Below, one piece after another: positions 8,060 through 13,409 of a stretch of DNA of 13,409 bases. The notes under the pieces were generated by a model. The model made no database searches. It saw nothing but the letters and a program-made list of their open reading frames with translations, and was not told the origin of the DNA. Position numbers and translations under genes: made by a program. Position 1 is the stretch's first letter. Each line of letters opens with the position of its first letter. This stretch comes from Amoebophrya sp. AT5.2 (taxonomy: Eukaryota > Sar > Dinophyceae > Syndiniales > Amoebophryaceae): NCBI GenBank assembly GCA_005223375.1, contig RXOD01005566.1, positions 1-13,409 of the forward strand, written 5' to 3'.

Positions 8060-8450
8060 TCGCTGGCACGATTGGATCGATGTCAGCATGGCAGCACCAG
8101 CACGTCGACGACAAAATGAAATTACATTTTGTCTTGAATTTAGACTCAAGGCCATGGATCGCGACCTTCGGACGGAGAGCAGCAGAAGCACATTGGCTGA
8201 GGCAGCGAGCAGTAGCAGTCCCCCCTGCTTCTAAAAATATCAACCTACTTCGTTTATTCAGTCAATGTCAATCTTCTCAAATTCATCAATCATGACGATG
8301 TGCCGTGCGTCCAAACGGCACCGATTTCCAACTTGCAAGTAGAGCCACTGCTCCTCGCATCAAAAATTTCGTATTGTTCATTTCGCGTTGACCAAAAAAA
8401 TGCGCGCTTCGTAGCGTCGCTTCTTGTTCACGAGACAGACAAGGAAGATA
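8060..8450. repeat. Intergenic dispersed repeat, copy B
   Basis: This is the counterpart of 856-1190, in the same orientation. It carries the 60-nt core at 8152-8211, TGCGTCCAAACGG (8306-8318), the palindrome ACTTGCAAGT (8331-8340) and the 24-nt identical block (8391-8414). It lies about 125-515 nt upstream of the next minus-strand gene, matching the placement of copy A. A 9-bp stem (8110-8118 with 8125-8133, ACAAAATG/CATTTTGT plus one G-C pair) lies just before the core, where copy A has a different-sequence stem. A plus-strand ATG at 8154 opens a 26-codon frame ending at 8234; its first 20 or so codons match copy A with conservative changes. Confidence 0.8.
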
Positions 8451-8741
8451 AAAAAATATGACATACCCGACGGGAGACCGCGACGAGTAAATTTCACAAC
8501 AATCGAAAATCAGGAAGGTGTCCGTGTCTGTAACTGTGTCTGCTGTAGAAACTACTTGCGCAAAACTGAAAGAAAGGAAAAGTGTCCGTCTTCTTGATGT
8601 TGATCTTCTGTTCATTAGAATGCATTTTTGCGTGATCGATGACGTACATGGAGGTAGCGCATGCGCAATGAATGTTTATCGTCAAAGACAGTCTACCAAC
8701 CTCGTTTCGCACTTTCTTCGGTCGCGTTCATGGCGGCTCTT
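8451..8741. other. 3' flank of the right-hand gene; nothing recognised
   Basis: There is no supported gene, RNA or terminator between copy B and the minus-strand stop at 8742. GTGTCYGT-like words recur at 8518-8553 without forming an ordered array. Confidence 0.3.
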
Positions 8742-11700
8742 CTACTTTTTCTCCGCCGGCTTTGGCCCTGCAGTCATGAATTGCTTTCGGTCTGCCCGGA
8801 TCACTTCTTTTTTTGATGCGGCTGCAGATGGCGCCTGGGCCGCTTTCGTACAACAACTGCTCGCCACCAGTTGGTTCTCCTTCACGACCCCAAACTTTTC
8901 ACTTCCGCTCCTGTCCGCGCAGTTCATCTCGGTGTAGAACAGGGCGATGTCGTCGCACTTGTTTTTGTTCACCTTCGCCTCGTCCGACGCGCGGGTTAGG
9001 ATCTTCCGCTGTTTCGTGACTTCCGACAACCGCTCGCCCCGCTGCGCCCCGGCGCCGCGCTCCTCCCGGGCGTTTCGCTTCGTTTCGATCCAGTGGCTCA
9101 ACTGCGCGTGGTTCCGTCTGAGGTTCTGTACGCTGCCGTTGCACAGCAGCCCCGCTTCCAGGTGGACGCGGGCCTTGTCGTCACCCGCCAACCCACCCGC
9201 CGAAGGCCTCCCCCGCCGCAAACCTGGTGCTGGTGAGAGGAGCAGCTGGACGGCCGATGCCGAGCCCCTCATGGATGCAGGGGACGGCTGCCGCGACAGT
9301 ACTCCGTGGCCACTTTGGTGCCGTTGCTGCAGGTCCTGCGCATTGCCCCGCACTTCCTGCGATTTCTTGGTCACGCTTGCGATACGCTCCTGCAGGGCGT
9401 AGGACTGGCGCACGAGCTCGTCTGAGACGAAAGCCGATCCCAGATGAGGGGTGAAACTCGGACGTTCTGCTCGTTCACCTGGCTCACTCATCCTCCCAGA
9501 CTCTTTGTCCTCGCCGTCATCGTCTGCCCCTTGCCGCGGCGGATACGCTTTTGCCTCGGCAGCACTCGCTCGAGGTCCCTTCCCCTCTGCTGCGATGCGG
9601 CTGCTGCCCCGGCTGGAGGATGAGCGATGCGATGAAGCGTTCGTCTGCTTCGATGTTTCCTTCGCGAAAACGGCGCTGCTGGTGGTGTCGTAGCTGTTCG
9701 CGTGCCGGGCTGAATTGCCGCGCAATTTAGAGGACGAGGCAGCAGGAACTGCAGTCGCGGCTGTAGGAGCCGCTGCGCCAGTGCTGGAGATGTTGGAGGA
9801 CGAGGGTCCATTTGTTTTTCCGCCTGTTAATGTTGCGCCGCTAGTGGTGCTTCGTCTCTGCTTTCCCGTCGGCGGTTTCGCGGCGTCCGCAAGAGCCGTG
9901 CTAGGAGCGGAAATGGTAGCTGTTGCGGCGCCCCCGCCTCCTGCTCCAGCAGTACGGAGGGCGCCTGCTGCACCTTTCTTGTTATTGAAAGCGCCCGCAA
10001 GGGGTTTTCCCTTTGAATTTGCAACGGGTGAAGAGGCAAACGTGACCGTTCCACCGACTATTTTCGGACGAGCCGACGCGGGCAGTACGGAGTGAGATTG
10101 CGACGCCGCCGGAACGCGGTGATGTCGGTCCTCGCGGGCGGCTGGTACCTCCTCGGCTGATTGTGACTCGTTGCAGAAGAAGCTGTGCTTTGCTTGTTTG
10201 TCGACGGTGTGGTTGGTCCTTTTGATCTTCGCATTCGTTGTATTCGCACCAGCAGCCCCTGCAGCAACACTCTCATCAGGCTTTCGATGGTGAAGATGCC
10301 GTGGGTGTGGCCTAAAGAACTTCCGGTGCTCCTGTTCTTTTGACTCATCAGCTTCGCCTTCATTTAGTCCCCGCAGTCGGCGAGGCGAGAGCGCCAATCG
10401 TGCCAGCCTCGGCGAGCACAGTCTCTCTACCGCGGTGGTATTCGGGCGCCGCCGTGGAAGTGGATCTGCATCTTCTGGATAATTCACCCCAGCTAGTCCC
10501 CCCTGCTGCCCTTGACGAGTTCCCGCTTCGGTTTTGCTGTCCCGCACGCCCGCGAAGGTTTCCTTCATCTTGCGTTCCGCCGTTTCCTCAATGACACTAT
10601 CTGCGTTGTTCGCGCGCGACGGATAGTTCAACGCGTCGTGCGCGGCGGACCTTTTCTTAATCTTGTCGCCAGCTACGGTCACGGAGTCATCCTTCTCCAG
10701 CAGCTCTGCAATTTCCGCCCCCGCGGACTCGGTGCGGTGTTTCGGCGCCACGCTGTTGCCCGCGATGCGGTAGCAGTGTTCGTCGAGGAGGTGCTTTTTG
10801 CGGCCCTCGAGGAGGCGGCGGTAAAACTCTTGGGTGGCGAGCTCCCGACGTTGGCGGTACACCGGGGATTTTTCCTGGCGGCGGCTTTCCACATTGGTCG
10901 GGCTGTTGGTGCGAAAGCGGCAGGATGGAGGGAACCTGAGATGGAATCGAAAACGACCTCCATGCATTGATGAAGGCCACGAAAAAATCGTCGTCCAAAA
11001 CAACCGCACGCATTTTTCTACAAACTTTTTATTTAGCAAAGTCGCGCTACGACAATTTATTATCAAATACCCTGGACAAGCGTCGTCCCACTCTTCTGCG
11101 CTTGCGAAGTACTTGTGTCGCGCTGCTTCTTCGAACACGTCGGGGCGTCGAAGCGGGCTCCCCGGCGGGTTATGCAGTCCCGCGCCCATCAAGTCGACAC
11201 GTCGTCGGACGTCTTGCGACGGACTGAAGGTGGCGCTGTACACTCCTGCTCCCGCGTCGGGCGTCTCCGGTTCGTCGATTCGCAGCTTCTGCGGCTGCAG
11301 AGCCGGACTCTCCGCGACGCCGGCTTCGGCGGAAGATTTTTTAGAAAGGGGCGCAACCTGCCACGCCGACAACAACGTTGGCTTTGCGTCCTCAGCACTG
11401 CAAAGCTGAAACGAGTCCGGCCCTTCCTCAACATCTTCTGCTCCCGCCTCCAGTTCAACCCCAGCTTGCTCGCCCTCGGCCTGCTCTTGCACTGGTCGTT
11501 GCATTTCGCTCGCTCCCGTGATCGCTGCTGTACCGGCGAAGGAGCCGCCAACAACTGTTTGGTTTGCATTGGTCGGAGGAACTGGAACTCCTGCTTGCGT
11601 GTCTCGTCCTTGCCGCTGCTCGTCCACTGCTTTATGCATCTTTTCCAGCCAGGTGGCAGACTCGGACACCGACGACCCCGCAATCCCCGAGGACGTCACG

Positions 11701-13409
11701 ATCGTAAGCGGGCGCAGAGCGTTGGCATTAATTTCGAAGCCTTCCTCCTCGGGAGGAACAGGGTCCACCTCGTCGTGCTGGGGCAAATTGATGTTGTGGT
11801 GCAGCTCGTCTGGAATTTCATGATCAGAGACAAAATTGTCGGCTGGCTGTTGATCATGAGCTTGTTGCGCTTCTGCGGCTGCTTGCGGCTCTGCCTCTGC
11901 GACGTAATGCTTGTAGTACTCGTGCCCGCGAGCGCCCTGCTCAAACGTCGATAGACCCACCAGCGCTTCAATTCCACCGGAATCGCTGTAGAATTGCATC
12001 GCTGCCGATGGTGCTGTAGAATTGCATCGCTGCCACGGACCCGCAGCTGCAGCTGCTGGAATGACTACTCCTTCGGCATCCTCCTGAGGTACTGGCTCAT
12101 GATCCGAACCCGAAGCTGCTTGTCCCGCTGCTGTCGGTTTATTCGCAGTTTCTTTAGTATCTGTTTCGCCGCCGCCATGATCCGCTCGAACCGGCGAAGC
12201 AGGCAGCAACTGCGGCCGGGTCATGCCAGGTGCAGCTGGGGCGGCTTCTGCGATCTGCCGCGCCGCCACTGCCGGCAGTCGGCCCAACGCGAACGCAACC
12301 ACTCTCGCGCTCACGCGCACCCACGCCCTGCGATCTGCCGCTGCAACGACTTCGCTCAGGTGCTGGAGGGTGTTGTACGATCCGTCTGGGTCCTGGCCGA
12401 CCCCCTGGGCCGCAACCAAATCCAGCAGCATGTGCAGTCTCCGGGCGTTCGCTATCTTAAACTCGGCAGAGTAGTCGCGCTCGCCCGCTTCGTCCAGGAC
12501 TACTTCCACCGCTTCATCGCTCTCCCCCTCCCCCGCCCACTCCGCGATTTCCCGGACCAGCCGGTTCTTCAGACTTGCTTCCAGCCACAGCTTTTGGATC
12601 CTGGCGTCGCTGGCTTTTAGCTTCGGCTTGAAGGTGGCGGCATAGGCATGCTCCATGCGGTTGCGGCAGATGTTGCCCACGTTCACCAAAGTATCGATGT
12701 TCGACCGGAACCCGGGCTGCAGACTCGCGTCGTCGTCTCGATCTTCGGCACCTCCAACGGGCAGATCCAATGACCAGAGCAGAGGATCGTTCTCATCCTG
12801 GCTCTCCTGAGGCGGTACCAGCTCCCAGGGATCCTCTGTGGATTCTACTTCGTTGGCACCGGCGCCCCCATGCTGATCACGAACTCGTCGCACCGGTTCC
12901 GTGCGCAGTTGCTGCTCGGCTAATATCCGCGGCAGCTCATCTTGCCCTGCGTGTGCAGTTGGGGCGATTTTCTTGCCCGCGGCGCGCCCCATGTCTGTCG
13001 CCGCTTTTCGTGTGATTCGCGAACGTTTTTCAGGTGAAGCGGACGACGGCTCCTGCAGCTGGTGCACGTTGGAAGTCTTGTTTTGCCGCTTCAGCCCTTG
13101 CGGCTGGTGACCGCGTCGATGCTCGCCGGGTGCATGATCCTGCTCGGCGCGCAGCTTCTCCTTCTCTGGCGACGACGAATCGTAGTAGATCAGATCGGAG
13201 ATGTCCGTTGGATTCTGGTGTTGATCATGCTCCATCACGTTACTCGACATTGTGTGCATGGACGCGTGCGGATCATGAAGATGTACTCCGGGGGATGATG
13301 TCGGACCTGCTTCCTCCTCCTTTTTAGCTGGTGATACGTATACGACCGAACCTGAAGCTGCGCCCGCAAACGCAATCTCTTTGTTCGTTCCGTCCGCCGT
13401 ATCGGCTGC
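8742..13409 (-). CDS. Large low-complexity, helix-rich protein of unknown function (5' partial)
   Basis: I do not recognise the family. The frame ends in TAG at 8742-8744. Its first visible ATG is at 13259, but the same frame is stop-free for 50 more codons to the window edge, so the true start is probably outside. Numbered from that ATG: residues 1-185 are polar and acidic (DPWELVPP at 143-150); 186-345 look like a helical domain (KLWLEASLKNRLVREIAEW); 346-680 are Ala/Glu/Gln-rich linkers. Residues 700-728 (DVFEEAARHKYFASAEEW) and 795-830 (ELATQEFYRRLLEGRKKHLL) look like charged helices on either side of a likely intron. Residues about 1000-1260 are Ser/Ala/Gly/Thr-rich. The last 240 residues look coiled-coil-like (ELVRQSYALQERIASVTKKS). 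Short ATFKPKL and PSFTPHL elements recall motifs in protist cytoskeletal or ciliary proteins, a weak hint only. No membrane segment or catalytic motif was seen. Confidence 0.72.
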   Translation of the reverse strand, partial: AADTADGTNKEIAFAGAASGSVVYVSPAKKEEEAGPTSSPGVHLHDPHASMHTMSSNVMEHDQHQNPTDISDLIYYDSSSPEKEKLRAEQDHAPGEHRRGHQPQGLKRQNKTSNVHQLQEPSSASPEKRSRITRKAATDMGRAAGKKIAPTAHAGQDELPRILAEQQLRTEPVRRVRDQHGGAGANEVESTEDPWELVPPQESQDENDPLLWSLDLPVGGAEDRDDDASLQPGFRSNIDTLVNVGNICRNRMEHAYAATFKPKLKASDARIQKLWLEASLKNRLVREIAEWAGEGESDEAVEVVLDEAGERDYSAEFKIANARRLHMLLDLVAAQGVGQDPDGSYNTLQHLSEVVAAADRRAWVRVSARVVAFALGRLPAVAARQIAEAAPAAPGMTRPQLLPASPVRADHGGGETDTKETANKPTAAGQAASGSDHEPVPQEDAEGVVIPAAAAAGPWQRCNSTAPSAAMQFYSDSGGIEALVGLSTFEQGARGHEYYKHYVAEAEPQAAAEAQQAHDQQPADNFVSDHEIPDELHHNINLPQHDEVDPVPPEEEGFEINANALRPLTIVTSSGIAGSSVSESATWLEKMHKAVDEQRQGRDTQAGVPVPPTNANQTVVGGSFAGTAAITGASEMQRPVQEQAEGEQAGVELEAGAEDVEEGPDSFQLCSAEDAKPTLLSAWQVAPLSKKSSAEAGVAESPALQPQKLRIDEPETPDAGAGVYSATFSPSQDVRRRVDLMGAGLHNPPGSPLRRPDVFEEAARHKYFASAEEWDDACPGYLIINCRSATLLNKKFVEKCVRLFWTTIFSWPSSMHGGRFRFHLRFPPSCRFRTNSPTNVESRRQEKSPVYRQRRELATQEFYRRLLEGRKKHLLDEHCYRIAGNSVAPKHRTESAGAEIAELLEKDDSVTVAGDKIKKRSAAHDALNYPSRANNADSVIEETAERKMKETFAGVRDSKTEAGTRQGQQGGLAGVNYPEDADPLPRRRPNTTAVERLCSPRLARLALSPRRLRGLNEGEADESKEQEHRKFFRPHPRHLHHRKPDESVAAGAAGANTTNAKIKRTNHTVDKQAKHSFFCNESQSAEEVPAAREDRHHRVPAASQSHSVLPASARPKIVGGTVTFASSPVANSKGKPLAGAFNNKKGAAGALRTAGAGGGGAATATISAPSTALADAAKPPTGKQRRSTTSGATLTGGKTNGPSSSNISSTGAAAPTAATAVPAASSSKLRGNSARHANSYDTTSSAVFAKETSKQTNASSHRSSSSRGSSRIAAEGKGPRASAAEAKAYPPRQGADDDGEDKESGRMSEPGERAERPSFTPHLGSAFVSDELVRQSYALQERIASVTKKSQEVRGNAQDLQQRHQSGHGVLSRQPSPASMRGSASAVQLLLSPAPGLRRGRPSAGGLAGDDKARVHLEAGLLCNGSVQNLRRNHAQLSHWIETKRNAREERGAGAQRGERLSEVTKQRKILTRASDEAKVNKNKCDDIALFYTEMNCADRSGSEKFGVVKENQLVASSCCTKAAQAPSAAASKKEVIRADRKQFMTAGPKPAEKK
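10936..11070 (-). other. Likely 135-nt GT-AG intron, in frame and stop-free
   Basis: On the coding strand the segment starts GTATTTGATAATAAATTG and ends in a pyrimidine-rich TTTTCGATTCCATCTCAG. It is visibly AT-richer than the flanking exons. It is 135 nt long, a multiple of three, and has no stop in frame, so the long frame reads straight through it. The read-through peptide (residues 731-774, with hydrophobic and aromatic runs such as VRLFWTTIFSW) is unlike the polar sequence on either side. Splicing in phase 2 gives DDACPG|FPPSCRF. It could also be a retained or alternatively spliced segment. Confidence 0.65.
11985..12034. repeat. 28-bp-spaced direct duplication in coding sequence
   Basis: A 22-nt identical sequence beginning GCTGTAGAATTGCATCGCTG occurs at 11985-12006 and again at 12013-12034. 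The offset of 28 nt is not a multiple of three, so the same DNA is read in two frames (WQRCNSTA and AAMQFYSDS) in the right-hand protein. Confidence 0.9.

Noticed and set aside
9827..10363. Other open frames inside the right-hand gene on both strands
   Set aside because: High GC and few stops in this low-complexity region create many shadow frames; none has domain content.
11696..12034. Mobile-element excision footprint at the 28-bp duplication
   Set aside because: The repeats directly abut within a 50-nt window with no element-like ends; slippage duplication is simpler.
27..13409. Bacterial origin of the window, because TGT is common in bacteria
   Set aside because: An N-terminal extension, an exon that ends mid-protein, a GT-AG intron, giant low-complexity proteins and absence of ribosome-binding sites all point to a eukaryote.

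Overview
The window looks like nuclear DNA of a protist. It holds three protein genes, all read on the minus strand, separated by two intergenic stretches of about 1.1 kb and 0.8 kb. Two of the genes are very long (about 2,070 residues, and more than 1,500) and rich in Ser, Ala, Gln, Gly and Pro low-complexity sequence. There are no ribosome-binding sites or operon-like overlaps, and a canonical GT-AG intron can be read in the third gene. Same-strand gene order, giant low-complexity proteins and sparse short introns would fit an alveolate, possibly of the dinoflagellate lineage. This is a guess: only the tRNA-guanine transglycosylase exon has a family I can name, and it does not settle the taxon.

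Layout from left to right. (1) 27-590, minus: the 5' exon of a queuine tRNA-ribosyltransferase (TGT), ending just after the TDSGGFQ catalytic motif where an intron probably begins. (2) 591-1726: intergenic, containing repeat copy A (about 856-1190). (3) 1727-7936, minus: a giant nuclear-type protein with four N-terminal 'KLxRIFDD' acidic motifs, several basic clusters, a near-perfect 33-bp inverted repeat inside the coding sequence, and a C-terminal glutamine-rich QFGFQ array. (4) 7937-8741: intergenic, containing repeat copy B (about 8060-8450), clearly homologous to copy A and in the same orientation. (5) 8742-13409, minus: a second giant low-complexity protein that stays open through the right edge, so its start is missing. 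It contains a likely 135-nt in-frame intron (10936-11070) and a 28-bp-spaced direct duplication.

Nothing suggests that the three genes share a pathway. The least explained signals are the paired intergenic repeat upstream of the first two genes, with its strongly conserved 60-nt core, the hairpin palindrome inside the giant gene, and the four-copy RIFDD motif. No RNA gene, CRISPR array, complete transposon or phage element was recognised.
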